From assembly GCF_014203235.1 (NCBI RefSeq), contig NZ_JACHIN010000005.1, forward strand, positions 124,001 to 188,000: a stretch of 64,000 nucleotides of DNA, written 5' to 3'. Shown here one piece after another: positions 52,715-61,902 of this stretch; the stretch's first letter is position 1; each line of letters starts with the position of its first letter. This DNA comes from Nonomuraea endophytica. Lineage in GTDB: Bacteria > Actinomycetota > Actinomycetes > Streptosporangiales > Streptosporangiaceae. Made by a program: the position numbers and the translations under genes. Below the pieces are notes generated by a model. The model did no database searches. It saw only the letters and a program-made list of their open reading frames with translations, and had not been told where the DNA came from.

Positions 52715-52766
52715 GTCTCATCTAGCGAGACTCTCTTTGTCGTACACTTGTTGCGAATCTTTCGCA
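52715..52766. promoter_or_regulatory. Two inverted repeats in the deformylase promoter region
   Basis: GTCTC-N7-GAGAC (52715-52731) and TGCGAA-TCT-TTCGCA (52752-52766) lie between the divergent methyltransferase and peptide deformylase genes. The second is a perfect 6-bp-arm palindrome just upstream of the ribosome binding site GGGAGG. Either may be an operator. Confidence 0.4.
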
Positions 52767-52785
52767 TCTAGGGAGGGCGTCCGTC

Positions 52786-53307
52786 GTGGGAGAGGTCCGT
52801 CCGATCGTGTACGTCGGGGATCCGGTGCTGCACACCCCCTGCGAGCCGGTCACCCGGTTCGACGAGGCACTGGCCGCGCTGGTCGACGACATGTTCGCCA
52901 GCATGTACGCCGCCAAGGGCGTGGGCCTGGCCGCCAACCAGATCGGCGTCGGCCTTCGCGTCTTCGTCTACGACTGCCCCGACGCCGACGGCGAGCGCCA
53001 GGTGGGCGTGGTCGTCAACCCCACGCTCGAACTCCCGCCGGTCGGCGAGCGCAACCTCGACCCGGGCGACGAGGGCTGCCTGTCGGTGCCCGGCCAGTAC
53101 GCGCCGCTGCCCCGCGCCGACGTCGCCACCGTCCACGGCCAGGACGTCACCGGCGCCCCCGTCACCGTCGAGGGCACCGGCCTGATGGCCCGCTGCCTGC
53201 AGCACGAGAGCGACCACCTCGACGGCCACCTCTACATCGACCGCCTCCCGGCCAAGCGCCGCAAGCAGGTGCTCAAGGCCTACGAGGAGTCGCTGGCCAC
53301 CACCTGA
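52786..53307 (+). CDS. def: Peptide deformylase
   Basis: The 173-residue metalloenzyme shows all three deformylase motifs: GVGLAANQ (45-52), EGCLS (96-100) and HESDH (140-144); the Cys and two His bind the metal. It removes the N-formyl group from nascent proteins. Many actinobacteria carry several paralogues. The usual neighbour fmt is absent here, so this may be an accessory copy. The GTG start has a clear GGGAGGG ribosome binding site. Confidence 0.92.
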   Translation: MGEVRPIVYVGDPVLHTPCEPVTRFDEALAALVDDMFASMYAAKGVGLAANQIGVGLRVFVYDCPDADGERQVGVVVNPTLELPPVGERNLDPGDEGCLSVPGQYAPLPRADVATVHGQDVTGAPVTVEGTGLMARCLQHESDHLDGHLYIDRLPAKRRKQVLKAYEESLATT

Positions 53308-53317
53308 CCTCGCCCGC

Positions 53318-53926
53318 TCAGAAGGTGAACATCCGCAGGCCCGGCTCCAGCGGGCGGGGCGGGCCCGCGTAGCGGTGGACGCCGACGGTGAAGTCCTCCT
53401 GGGTGAGTCCCTGCAGCTCGAAGCCCTCCTCGGCGAACCACGAGCACACCTGCGGCCCCAGGTCGGGCTCGCGGCGGTGGCGGGTCCAGATCACGGTGGC
53501 GCCCGGCGCGCACAACATCGGCAGGCAGCCGATCGTGTGGCGGACGTCCGCGTCGGTGATGTTGCCGAAGACCCCGCAGACCAGGACCAGGTCGGCGGGG
53601 ACGGCTCCGGTGTAGGCGTCGGTGAGCGCGGCGTCGGCCGTGACGACCTCCACCCCTTCGGGGGCCGACTGCCGCGCCAGCCGTACATTGCGCTCGTCGA
53701 GCTCCACCAGGCGGGCACTGACACCGGCCCGCGCGGGGTGGTCGGCCAGGACGGGCAGCAGGTCGCGGCCCTGGCCCGCGCAGAGGCTGACCACGCTGCG
53801 GGCGCCGTCGTCGAGCACGCCGGAGATCGCCGCGCGCACCACCCGCAGCCTGCGCCACAACAGAGAACCTGGGGAGTCGTAGCCGGTGTGCCAGCCGTGC
53901 CAGTCGGGTTCCTCCATGATCGCCAT
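53318..53926 (-). CDS. Class I SAM-dependent methyltransferase-like protein
   Basis: The 202-residue protein has SVVSLCAGQGRDLLPVL (residues about 44-60) in the place of SAM motif I, ARLVELDERNVRLAR and the strand VPADLVLVCGVFGNITDADV. It resembles the actinobacterial group annotated as SAM-dependent methyltransferases of unknown substrate. The GAGxG/GxGxG loop is modified to CAGQG, seen in several members. The start could be the ATG at 53926 or 53917. It is convergent with the deformylase gene, separated by 10 bp. Confidence 0.7.
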   Translation of the reverse strand: MAIMEEPDWHGWHTGYDSPGSLLWRRLRVVRAAISGVLDDGARSVVSLCAGQGRDLLPVLADHPARAGVSARLVELDERNVRLARQSAPEGVEVVTADAALTDAYTGAVPADLVLVCGVFGNITDADVRHTIGCLPMLCAPGATVIWTRHRREPDLGPQVCSWFAEEGFELQGLTQEDFTVGVHRYAGPPRPLEPGLRMFTF

Positions 53927-53977
53927 ATTATGCGGCCGGACCGGGCCGGGACCCGAGGCCCCGGCCCGCCGTAACCG

Positions 53978-54295
53978 TCAGGGCGCCGCTCGCCACATCG
54001 GCCAGAACAATGTCCCGTCCCGCATCGCGAACGGCTGCCGCACCTCGTAGCCGTGCCGGGCATAGAGGGCGCGGGCACTGCCGGCTTCCAGGTACGCGGG
54101 CGTCGTGCCCAGCGCGGCATGGTGATGCTCCATCATCCCGTGCTCGGCGAAGATGCGGAAGTTCGCCGCCATGACCCGCTGGCGGCGCTCGGGCTCGGGC
54201 ACGAGGTAGCGGACCACCTTGAGCTCGGCGAACGCGGTCGCGATCAGCTCCGCGACCGCTTCCGCCTCGTGCGCGCCGGCCCGGCGCACGTTCAC
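53978..54295 (-). pseudogene. GNAT acetyltransferase remnant, internally deleted
   Basis: The frame is open for 105 residues from a GTG that overlaps the permease stop. Its first half (VRRAGAHEAEAVAELIATAF, then VPEPERRQRVMAANFRIFAEHG) and last third (GTTPAYLEAGSARALYARHGYEVRQPFAMRDG) match the two ends of a common actinobacterial GNAT of about 190-200 residues. The middle, including the acetyl-CoA-binding R/Q-x2-G-x-G/A loop, is missing. The deletion keeps the frame. The product cannot bind CoA in the normal way, so it is probably inactive. Confidence 0.6.
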
Positions 54296-55764
54296 CGGGC
54301 CGCCTCGTGCGCGGTGACGGCCTTGGCGCCGAGGCCGACCCGGGCGTAGACGGCGGGCTGCCGGGCACGCAGCACCAGCGCCCAGATCACGCCCACGGCC
54401 ACGCCCGCCACATACACCAGCGGCAGGATCCAGGTCAGCGGGTCGCCGGGCGGCACCCCGAGCAGCGCGTCGATGTTCGTGTACCCGAGCCACACCATCA
54501 CCGCCAGCAGGATCGCCGCCGGCACCGGCGCGACGATCCTCCGCAGCGCGCTCTCCCCGCTCGGCTCGCGCACGAAGAACATGATGACCGCGATCGACGT
54601 GGTAAAGATCAGCAGCAGGACGCCGAAGCCGCCGAACGCGCCGCCGTAGAAGAAGAGCTGGACCAGCGGGTTGAGGTCGAGCACCGCATACACGACGATC
54701 ACCACGAGGCCCAGCACGCTCTGCGCGATCGAGCCCGCCTGGGGCGCGCCGCTGCGCGGGCGGGTGCGGCCGAACACCGCGGGCAGCACGCGCTCGCGGC
54801 CCAGCGCGAAGAAGTAGCGGGCGGTCGTGTTGTGGAAGGAGATCATCGCGGCGAACACGCTGGTGACGAACAGGACGCGGGCGATGTCCACGACCAGCGA
54901 TCCCAGGTGCGAACCCGCCAGGACGAAGATCGTCTCGGCGCCGTCCCTGGTGGCCGTGGCCACGATGTTGCCCGGACCGGTGGCGACCGTCATGGCCCAG
55001 GCCGACAGGGCGTACAGGCAGGCGATGATCACGACCGAGGAGTAGGTGGCGAGGGGCACCGTGCGGCGCGGGTCGCGGCTCTCTTCGGAGAACACCACCG
55101 ACGACTCGAACCCCACGAAACCCAGCGTCGCGATCACCAGCAGCGCCCCCACGCCCGGCACGAACAACGCCCCCGGCGACAACGTCTCCAGCGACAGGCC
55201 GCCGGGAGCCGGGTTGGCCAGGTCGGCGAAGTCGAACAGCAGGATGACCGCCACTTCCAGGGTCAGCAGGATGGCCAGGAGCCGGCCGTTCAGGTCGACG
55301 CGCATGACGCCGAGCACCGCGACCAGCGCCCAGACGATCAGCGACAGCACCCACCAGGGCGGCGCCGCTCCGAACCACCGCTCGACGATGGGCGTGGCCG
55401 CCGCGCCGAACGCGCCGTAGAGGCCGACCTGGAGGGAGTTGTACGCGATCAGCGCCACCCAGGCCGAGGCGATGCCGGCGGGGCGGCCAAGGCCGCGGCT
55501 GACGTAGGTGTAGAAGGCGCCGGCGTTGGCCATGTGGCGGGCCATCGCCACGTAACCGACCGCGAACAACGCCAGCACCAGTCCGACCACCAGGAACGCG
55601 ACCGGGAGACCGGTGATCTTCGTCACGCTGTAGCCGGTGGTCATCACGCCCGCCACGACGGTGAGCGGGGCGGCGGCCGAGAGGACGAAGTAGACGACCG
55701 AGGGGGCGCCGAGCCGATCGGCGGCCAGAGCGCGGGTGATCGGGTCTGGCTGGGGGGTTTCCAT
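54292..55764 (-). CDS. APC-family amino acid permease
   Basis: The 490-residue membrane protein has 12 or more helices beginning SVVYFVLSAAAPLTVVAGVM, with GFVGFESSVVFSEESRDPRRTVPLATY as the conserved loop of APC amino acid permeases. It should import amino acids or amines by proton symport. The ATG at 55764 is chosen over that at 55770 because AAAGG sits at good spacing from it. Its stop overlaps the start of the GNAT remnant (GTGA). The upstream region is the large 18-bp repeat array. Confidence 0.85.
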   Translation of the reverse strand: METPQPDPITRALAADRLGAPSVVYFVLSAAAPLTVVAGVMTTGYSVTKITGLPVAFLVVGLVLALFAVGYVAMARHMANAGAFYTYVSRGLGRPAGIASAWVALIAYNSLQVGLYGAFGAAATPIVERWFGAAPPWWVLSLIVWALVAVLGVMRVDLNGRLLAILLTLEVAVILLFDFADLANPAPGGLSLETLSPGALFVPGVGALLVIATLGFVGFESSVVFSEESRDPRRTVPLATYSSVVIIACLYALSAWAMTVATGPGNIVATATRDGAETIFVLAGSHLGSLVVDIARVLFVTSVFAAMISFHNTTARYFFALGRERVLPAVFGRTRPRSGAPQAGSIAQSVLGLVVIVVYAVLDLNPLVQLFFYGGAFGGFGVLLLIFTTSIAVIMFFVREPSGESALRRIVAPVPAAILLAVMVWLGYTNIDALLGVPPGDPLTWILPLVYVAGVAVGVIWALVLRARQPAVYARVGLGAKAVTAHEAAR

Positions 55765-56397
55765 CGGCATCCTTTCTGTGAGGAGGGGTTGGATGCTGCA
55801 GGTCAGTGGTTGACACGCCCGCCGCCGGCCGCTCCACTTCTCAGTGGCCGGTACGCCCGCCGCCCGGCCGCGCGCTCACAGGCGTCCGGCAGCCCGGGAC
55901 CTCCTGGCAACCCAGGTCTCCGGGGCAACCAACGGCCTGGTGGTGACCCGCGGCCTGGGGGTGACGCACGGTTGGGGCGCAACCCACGGCCTGGGGGTGT
56001 CCCGCGGCTTAGGGGGACCCTCGGCCCAGCGTCAACCCACGACTCAGGGATAGCCCGCGGCCTGGGGGTGTCCCACGGCTTGGGGGCAACCCCACGGCTT
56101 AGTGGTAACCCACAGCTCAGAGGTAACCGGCGGCCTGGGGGCAGCCCGCGACCTGGGGGTGTCCCACGGCGTCGCGGCAAACCGGGGCTGCGCGGTGATC
56201 GGGCGGCGTGCGGTGATCGGGCGGCGTGCGGTGATCGGGCGGCGTGCGGTGATCGGGCGGCGTGCGGTGATCGGGCGGCGTGCGGTGATCGGGGGCTTGG
56301 GGGTAAGGCGGGGCCTTCGGGGGATGCGGGGGGTTGGGGTGGGCGGGGGCGCCGGGGGGAGGCGGGCGGGCGGTGTGTGGGCATGGGGTGGGACCGG
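55765..56397. other. 633-bp intergenic region filled by tandem repeats
   Basis: Open frames on both strands here are products of the repeat composition. The short stretch 55765-55800 contains the ribosome binding site of the permease. Most of the remainder is the 18-bp array, followed by G-rich sequence (56296-56397). No promoter is evident. Confidence 0.7.
55880..56295. repeat. About 23 copies of an 18-bp tandem repeat
   Basis: The 18-bp phase runs unbroken from about 55880 to 56295 except for one 17-bp and one 19-bp unit. The left part (about 17 units) is degenerate, with consensus near GGCCTGGGGGTGTCCCAC. The right part (56192-56295) has five nearly perfect units of GCGGTGATCGGGCGGCGT plus a partial. 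The homogeneous end suggests recent expansion. No spacers are present, so it is not CRISPR. Confidence 0.85.
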
Positions 56398-57036
56398 TCA
56401 GGTGCGGTAGGTCAGGACGGCGTCGCCGACGGCGGCGTGGACGTGGCGGGCCAGGTCGGTCAGCTGCGGCGGCAGCGCGGCCAGGACGGTGGTGAGGTGG
56501 CGGCGGGCAGTGCGCCGCTCGGCCGGGTCCTCGACCACGACGTCCGTCATCCCGCACGCCTCCACCAGCGAGGCCAGCGCCATGTCGTGCGGGTCGAGCG
56601 GCTGCCATCGGGTGAGCGCCATGTGGAGGCGGGTTCTGGGCCATGCGGCCGGACCGAAATCCGTGGCGAAAAAGCGGCCGGGCTTGCGCCGCCATAATTT
56701 CGGCGCTTCACGTTCTAGGAATCCGGCCAGGATCATTCTCCCGGACACGTCGTCGACCGCGCGCTGCGACAGGTACACCAGCCAGGTCCGCAGATCCGTG
56801 TGCTGCGGCATGCTGCCCATGTCGGCGAGCACCCGGTCGGCCACGACCTCCTGAACCGGCCGAGAATCGACCAGCCGCACCGTGGACCCGCGCACCCCGA
56901 CCCGCCCGGCCAGCACCAGCTCACCGATGAGTGCGCCTGCCAGGCCCAGTTCGACTCCCTGGACATGCAGCCGGGGACGCCCCGTGCTCGTGGTGTCCCA
57001 GCCGACCAGGAAGAGCTCGTCGGCTAGCGCCCGCAT
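56398..57036 (-). CDS. GPP34 (GOLPH3-like) family protein
   Basis: The 212-residue helical protein matches the GPP34/GOLPH3 fold found widely in actinobacteria: ADELFLVGWD, GVELGLAGALIGELVLAGRV and a later GRMILAGFLEREAPKLWRRKPGRFF segment. In eukaryotes GOLPH3 binds phosphatidylinositol-4-phosphate; the bacterial role is not known. The 124-bp AT-rich gap upstream probably contains its promoter. The repeat array starts about 100 bp beyond its stop codon. Confidence 0.8.
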   Translation of the reverse strand: MRALADELFLVGWDTTSTGRPRLHVQGVELGLAGALIGELVLAGRVGVRGSTVRLVDSRPVQEVVADRVLADMGSMPQHTDLRTWLVYLSQRAVDDVSGRMILAGFLEREAPKLWRRKPGRFFATDFGPAAWPRTRLHMALTRWQPLDPHDMALASLVEACGMTDVVVEDPAERRTARRHLTTVLAALPPQLTDLARHVHAAVGDAVLTYRT

Positions 57037-57161
57037 GATTCACCCTTAGTGGAAGCCCGATATTCGATACCGCTCACATGACCAGAGCGAAATATCTATC
57101 AGACGGATGATCGCCGGGCTAGTCCCATTTAATTAGATGCACCGCGTTTTAGAATGATATT

Positions 57162-57506
57162 TCATTGCGCCGCGAGATATTCCGCATACACCTTTTTCGG
57201 CACGGTCATCCGCCAGGCCTCCACGACCAGCTCCCGCATCTCGTCCACCTCCAGCGCCGCCATCCGGGCCTGGACCCACTGGTAGCGCATGTCACCCTGC
57301 GACGGCATCAGGAACTTCTCCGGCTCCGCCGCCACCAGAGCCTCCCGCTCCTCCTTCGGGAACCCGAACCCCATGATCGTCTCGTCTCTGGAGAAGGCCA
57401 CGTAGACGATGCTGCCCACCCGGAACTTGACCCGGTCCCGGATGAGATGCTCCGACGACCGCGGCAACCGCGACGCCACCTGCCGCACATCCTCAACAGT
57501 GATCAC
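57162..57506 (-). CDS. MmcQ/YjbR family protein
   Basis: The 114-residue protein has the MmcQ/YjbR pattern: TVEDVRQVASRLPRSSE at the start, KFRVGSIVYVAFSRDETIMGFGFPKEEREAL in the middle and MRELVVEAWRMTVPKK near the end. The fold is related to a CyaY-like/DNA-binding alpha-beta layer but the function is uncertain. It is a single gene upstream of the GPP34 gene on the same strand with a 125-bp gap. Confidence 0.8.
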   Translation of the reverse strand: MITVEDVRQVASRLPRSSEHLIRDRVKFRVGSIVYVAFSRDETIMGFGFPKEEREALVAAEPEKFLMPSQGDMRYQWVQARMAALEVDEMRELVVEAWRMTVPKKVYAEYLAAQ

Positions 57507-57853
57507 GGCCCGACCCTAGCCCCGCCCACCGACAATTCCCCGGCGGCCGCCTCGTCCTCACGCGTTGAGCCCGCGGTCTGACCTTGAGGGCGGGGACAAC
57601 CTCCTGGCCAGGGAACTGACCAGCGGGCGGCGTTGGCCAACGTCCTGACCAGGGAACCGAGGGGGCATTGGGGAACGTCCTGACCAGGGAACCGGCCAAG
57701 AGGGCGGCGTTGCGGCGAGTACGCCGTGAGCCCTCACCGGCGGCGCTCGACGGGCGCCGGCCGGGGTCGGCGGTGCGGGTTGGGGGGCGGTAGCCGTAAC
57801 CCAGAAGCCAGGAGAAGGACCGCGCGGTCAGGACACGCGGAGAGACAGGACAG
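57507..57853. other. 347-bp intergenic region with two repeat types
   Basis: Nothing here looks like a gene. AACGTCCTGACCAGGGAACCG occurs at 57639-57659 and 57674-57694, with a diverged third copy at 57598-57618. Dispersed repeat B follows at 57714-57800. Confidence 0.6.
57714..57800 (+). repeat. Dispersed intergenic repeat, copy B
   Basis: The 87-bp element starts GGCGAGTACGCC and ends AGCCGTAAC. It shares CCGTGAGCCCTCAC and CGCTCGAC with copy A and exact end-to-end length with copy C. Its GTAAC end points at the stop codon of the serine-hydrolase lipoprotein gene, 53 bp away. Confidence 0.65.
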
Positions 57854-58867
57854 TCAGGAGACGCGCCGATACAGGTCGGCGGCGAGTTTGTTGATGCGCT
57901 TCACCGACGCGTCCCAGGTGCCGGCGGCCGGGTGGGCGGTGAGCAGGGCCATGATGAGGCGGTCGTCCTTGCCGAGCAGGCCGGTGGTGTGGAGCACGGG
58001 GTGGCCGTAGTCGGGGACGGTGGTGCCGCGGGCGTTGGCCGCCAGGACGCTGATGGGGCCGCCACCGACCGGCGCGCCGACCGAGGCGGGGATGATCTCG
58101 GCCGCCGCGGCGGTGTTCGCGCACCGGACCGGAGGCGTCAGCCCGAACCCCGACCACCCCTGCTTCACCGCCCACGGCCGCGGGATCGCGCCAGGGATGC
58201 CGAACGACTGGTCGAAGCCGTCGGTGCCGCACCGCGTTGACTTGCGCAGATGACCGAGGACGAGGTCGCGAACGCGCGGGTCCGCGGTGTCGAGGAGGTA
58301 GCGGTAGGTCTTGACGACGTCGTACGCGCTCAGCGACACGTATCCCCAGAAACCGGGCTTCGAGGCGGGCGGCGGCGTGGTGTCGGCCAGGCGCAGCTTG
58401 CGGGCCATCCGGGTGATGATCGCGCCCTTGCCGCCCCGGTTCCAGAACGAGGTGGCGGCGCCGTCGTCGCTGGACCTCAGCATGATCCGCAGCAGCCGCG
58501 CATCGCCGGCCGGGACGTTCTTGTGGCTCTCCAGAAAGTCGATCGCGATGAGGATCTTGCTCACCGACGCCGACCGGAACTTCCTGCGCGCGTTCTGGTG
58601 AACCACGATCTTCCCGGTGGTCCGGTCGAACACGACATATCCCGCGGTGGTGCCCGCGGGCACCTTGGGGCGCTTCAGGGCAGGCGTCTTGTTCACGGCA
58701 GGTGTCTTGGAGGGGGTCACTTTCGAGCTTTCCGTGCCGCCGGCGGTGCCGGATCCGAGGGGGTGCGCACTGCTCTGCGCGCTCGACGACGACCCGGCGG
58801 CTCCGGCCGCACATCCGGCCACCAGGGGTACGGCTGCCGCGAGCGCGGCCAAGGGCTTAATTCGCAC
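57854..58867 (-). CDS. Serine hydrolase lipoprotein (class A beta-lactamase-like)
   Basis: The 337-residue protein has a lipoprotein signal (VRIKPLAALAAAVPLVAGC) with Cys at about residue 19, then a Ser/Thr/Pro/Lys-rich linker (to about residue 75). The catalytic domain carries SVSK (S-x-x-K), SSDDG in the SxN position and KQGWSG as the KTG-like box. It is an extracellular membrane-anchored serine hydrolase of the beta-lactamase/transpeptidase-like group, whose substrate may be cell-wall peptides rather than antibiotics. The start at GTG 58867 is fixed by the signal peptide. Confidence 0.75.
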   Translation of the reverse strand: MRIKPLAALAAAVPLVAGCAAGAAGSSSSAQSSAHPLGSGTAGGTESSKVTPSKTPAVNKTPALKRPKVPAGTTAGYVVFDRTTGKIVVHQNARRKFRSASVSKILIAIDFLESHKNVPAGDARLLRIMLRSSDDGAATSFWNRGGKGAIITRMARKLRLADTTPPPASKPGFWGYVSLSAYDVVKTYRYLLDTADPRVRDLVLGHLRKSTRCGTDGFDQSFGIPGAIPRPWAVKQGWSGFGLTPPVRCANTAAAAEIIPASVGAPVGGGPISVLAANARGTTVPDYGHPVLHTTGLLGKDDRLIMALLTAHPAAGTWDASVKRINKLAADLYRRVS

Positions 58868-59328
58868 CCGACCATAACTACCAGATCCCCCCACACCCCA
58901 CGGGCCACCCAGCCTTTCCCACCCCCCGCCAAGACACAGACCCCAACCCGACCCCAACCCGGCACGGCCGCCCAAGACCACAGACCAGAACCCCACCGCA
59001 ACCCGGGGCCGCGGCCACCTGCCAAAGGGCACACGCCACGAAGCCCGGACGCCGGGCCAGAGCCGCGGCGCCACAGGGCAAGGGCCGCACGCCCGCAGGG
59101 GCAAGAGCCGCAGCGCCGCGCGGCGAAGCCCTGGCGAGGCCCTGGCGAGGCCCTGGCGAGGCTCGCATGCCAGGGGCACTCGGCCAAGGCGGCGGGGCGA
59201 GCCGCCCATCCGGCCGAGGTGTCAGCCAGGGTGGTGAAGTGCGCCGCCCTGGCTGATGGGCTGCGGCAAGAGGTGGAAGGGCGCGAGGCGACGACCCGGA
59301 GTCCGCCGACGCCTCGGGACGGGGCGGG
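58868..59328. other. 461-bp intergenic region, C-rich and repetitive
   Basis: The minus-strand frame of the lipoprotein stays open through this region, but the composition is C-rich low complexity and no homologous segment is evident. GGCCCTGGCGAG-type 12-bp units repeat three times at about 59130-59163. I see no gene. The lipoprotein promoter should lie in the part nearest 58868. Confidence 0.6.
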
Positions 59329-61902
59329 TTAGGGGGAGGATTCCAGGCTTTGTTCGGGGACGTCCTGGGCGGTGGCGGCTGGTTCCGGGGTGGTGGCCTG
59401 GAGCATAAGGCGGTCGTCGGAGCCGACGTCGACCTTTACCGTGCCGCCCTCGCCCACCTCGCCGGTCAGCACCATCGTGGACAGCCGGTTGTCCAGTTCC
59501 CGCTGGACCGTGCGGCGCAGCGGGCGGGCGCCGAACTCCGGCTGGTAGCCCTTCTCGGCCAGCCAGTCCTTGGCCGCGTCGGTGACCTCCATGCCGATGT
59601 CCTGGCCCTTCAGGCGCCGGCGGGTCTTTTCCAGGAGGAGGTCCACGATCTGGCGTAGTTCCTCCTTCTCCAGGCGCTTGAAGATGATCGTCTCGTCGAT
59701 CCGGTTGAGGAGTTCGGGGCGGAGCGAGTGGCGTAGCAGGTCCATGAGGCGCTCTTCCAGCTCGGCCTCGTCGCTGGTGGAGTCGAGGATGAGCTGGGCG
59801 CCGATGTTGCTGGTCATGATGACGATCGTGTTGGTGAAGTCGACGGTACGGCCCTGCCCGTCGGTGAGGCGGCCGTCGTCGAGCATCTGGAGCAGGATGT
59901 TCATGACGTCGGGGTGGGCCTTCTCGATCTCGTCGAGCAGGATCACGCCGTGCGGGCGGCGGCGGACGGCCTCGGTGAGCTGCCCGGCCTCCTCGTAGCC
60001 GACGTATCCGGGCGGCGCGCCGATCAGCCGGGAGACGGTGTGGCGTTCCTGGAACTCGCTCATGTCGATGCGGACCATGTGGTCCTCGCCACCGAACAGC
60101 GCGTCGGCCAGGGCGCGGGCCAGTTCGGTCTTGCCGACGCCGGTCGGGCCGAGGAACAGGAAGCTGCCGATCGGGCGGTTCGGGTCCGACAGCCCTGCTC
60201 GGGCGCGGCGAACGGCTTCCGCGATCGCGACCACGGCCTCGTCCTGGCCGATGACGCGGTGGTGGAGGTGTTCTTCCAGGCGCATGAGCTTGTCGCGTTC
60301 CTGCTCGGTCAGCTGGGCGACCGGGATGCCGGTGCGCCGGGAGACGACCTGGGCGATGTCGGCGACCGACACCTCGGGGACGCTGTCGTCGCCGTGGCGG
60401 GCGCTCTCCAGCTCGGGCCGGAGCTTGTCGATCTCGCGGGTCAGCTCCTTGGCGCGGTCGAAGTCGTCCCTGGAGACGGCCTGATCCTTCTCCCGGTGGA
60501 GGCTGTCGAGGCGCTCCTCCAGCTCGCGTACGTCGGCGCCGGGGGTGCGGGCGCGCAGCCGTACCCTGGCGGCGGCCTGGTCCATGAGGTCGATCGCCTT
60601 GTCCGGCAGGAACCGGTCGGAGATGTAGCGGTCGGAGAGCGTGGCGGCGGCGTCCAGCGCCTCGTCGGTGATGCGGACCTGGTGGTGGGCCTCGTAGGCG
60701 TCGCGAAGGCCGGCGAGGATCTCCACCGTCTGCTCGACCGTCGGCTCCGGGACGAGGATCGGCTGGAAGCGGCGTTCGAGCGCCGCGTCCTTCTCGATGT
60801 TCTTGCGGTACTCGTCGATGGTGGTGGCGGCGATGACGTGGAGCTCGCCGCGGGCCAGGGCGGGCTTGAGGATGTTGGCCGCGTCCATGCCGCCCTCGGC
60901 GGAGCCGGCGCCGACCAGGGTGTGGACCTCGTCGATGAAGACGATGGTCTCGTCGGCGTGCTCGCGTACCTCGTCGATGACCTTCTTGATCCGCTCCTCG
61001 AACTCGCCCCGGTACTTGGAGCCGGCGACCATGCCCGTCAGGTCGAGGGCGATGACGCGGCGGTCCTTGAGGGTGTCGGGGACGCTGCCGTTGACGATGC
61101 GCTGGGCGATGCCCTCCACGATCGCGGTCTTGCCGACGCCCGGCTCGCCGATGAGGACCGGGTTGTTCTTGGTGCGGCGCGAGAGCACCTCGATGGCCTG
61201 CTCGATCTCGTCCTCACGGCCGACGACCGGGTCGATCTTGCCCTGCCTGGCCTCCTCGGTGAGGTCGCGGCCGTATTCGTCGAGGGCGGGCGTCTCGCCG
61301 GAGCTTCTGGTCGCGTTTTCGGTACGGCGGCCGGGCTGGGCGGCGCCGGACATGAGGGCCTGCTGCAGTTCGTTGGCCGAGGCGCCCTGCTCGGCCAGCA
61401 GGCGGGCGGCGCTGGAGTCCGGGTTGGCGGCCAGGGCGAGCAGCAGGTGCTCGGGGCCGATGTAGGAAGAACCCAGGGCTCTGGACACGCGCTGCGCGTC
61501 GAGGATGGCCCGCTTCGCCGCCGGGCTCAACGTGTCGGGCGGCTGGCCGGCGGCGTCGGCCCCGGCTCCGGCTCCGGTGAGGGCGGCGATGCGGGCGTGG
61601 AGGCGGTCGGCGTCCACGCCCGCGGTCTGCAGCAGCGCGCGGCCCGGGTCGTCCTGGGTGGCGGCGTCGAGCAGGTCGAGCACGTCCAGGTCGGGGGCGC
61701 CGCGGCGGGCGGCGATCTCCAGGGCGCTGGTCAGCATTTCGCGGGCCGACTGGCTGAGGAGCTTGCCCACGTCCACGCGCTGAACGCTGGGGCGGGAGGG
61801 CGGCCAGGCGTCCATCCCGCCGAAGACCCGGCCTGTGAGCTCTTCGAACCCGCGGAACGGATCCCTGCCAAAGAACGACCCGAACGGCGATGCTTCCGAC
61901 AT
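59329..61902 (-). CDS. Clp/Hsp100 AAA+ ATPase, ClpC/ClpB hybrid type
   Basis: The 857-residue protein has an unusual Phe/Gly-rich N-terminus ([20 protein letters not shown]), a Clp N-domain (residues 45-180), NBD1 with GEPGVGKT and a short UVR-like middle domain ([18 protein letters not shown]), then NBD2 with GPTGVGKT and [12 protein letters not shown]. The middle domain is ClpC-like, but the segment after sensor 1 reads [18 protein letters not shown] and lacks the (L/I/V)G(F/L) loop needed to dock ClpP. It is therefore more likely a ClpB-like disaggregase or a stand-alone unfoldase. The N-terminal extension may target aggregates. Confidence 0.85.
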   Translation of the reverse strand: MSEASPFGSFFGRDPFRGFEELTGRVFGGMDAWPPSRPSVQRVDVGKLLSQSAREMLTSALEIAARRGAPDLDVLDLLDAATQDDPGRALLQTAGVDADRLHARIAALTGAGAGADAAGQPPDTLSPAAKRAILDAQRVSRALGSSYIGPEHLLLALAANPDSSAARLLAEQGASANELQQALMSGAAQPGRRTENATRSSGETPALDEYGRDLTEEARQGKIDPVVGREDEIEQAIEVLSRRTKNNPVLIGEPGVGKTAIVEGIAQRIVNGSVPDTLKDRRVIALDLTGMVAGSKYRGEFEERIKKVIDEVREHADETIVFIDEVHTLVGAGSAEGGMDAANILKPALARGELHVIAATTIDEYRKNIEKDAALERRFQPILVPEPTVEQTVEILAGLRDAYEAHHQVRITDEALDAAATLSDRYISDRFLPDKAIDLMDQAAARVRLRARTPGADVRELEERLDSLHREKDQAVSRDDFDRAKELTREIDKLRPELESARHGDDSVPEVSVADIAQVVSRRTGIPVAQLTEQERDKLMRLEEHLHHRVIGQDEAVVAIAEAVRRARAGLSDPNRPIGSFLFLGPTGVGKTELARALADALFGGEDHMVRIDMSEFQERHTVSRLIGAPPGYVGYEEAGQLTEAVRRRPHGVILLDEIEKAHPDVMNILLQMLDDGRLTDGQGRTVDFTNTIVIMTSNIGAQLILDSTSDEAELEERLMDLLRHSLRPELLNRIDETIIFKRLEKEELRQIVDLLLEKTRRRLKGQDIGMEVTDAAKDWLAEKGYQPEFGARPLRRTVQRELDNRLSTMVLTGEVGEGGTVKVDVGSDDRLMLQATTPEPAATAQDVPEQSLESSP

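Noticed and set aside
56192-56295. CRISPR array
   Set aside because: The 18-bp units are directly adjacent with no spacers, and no cas genes are present. The Cas4-like nuclease at 11 kb is 45 kb away and belongs to another operon.
54307-56697. Collagen-like Gly-x-y protein on the plus strand over the repeat array
   Set aside because: Most of it is antisense to the permease gene, and the Gly-x-y pattern comes from the 18-bp period. The 17- and 19-bp units shift the frame inside the array.
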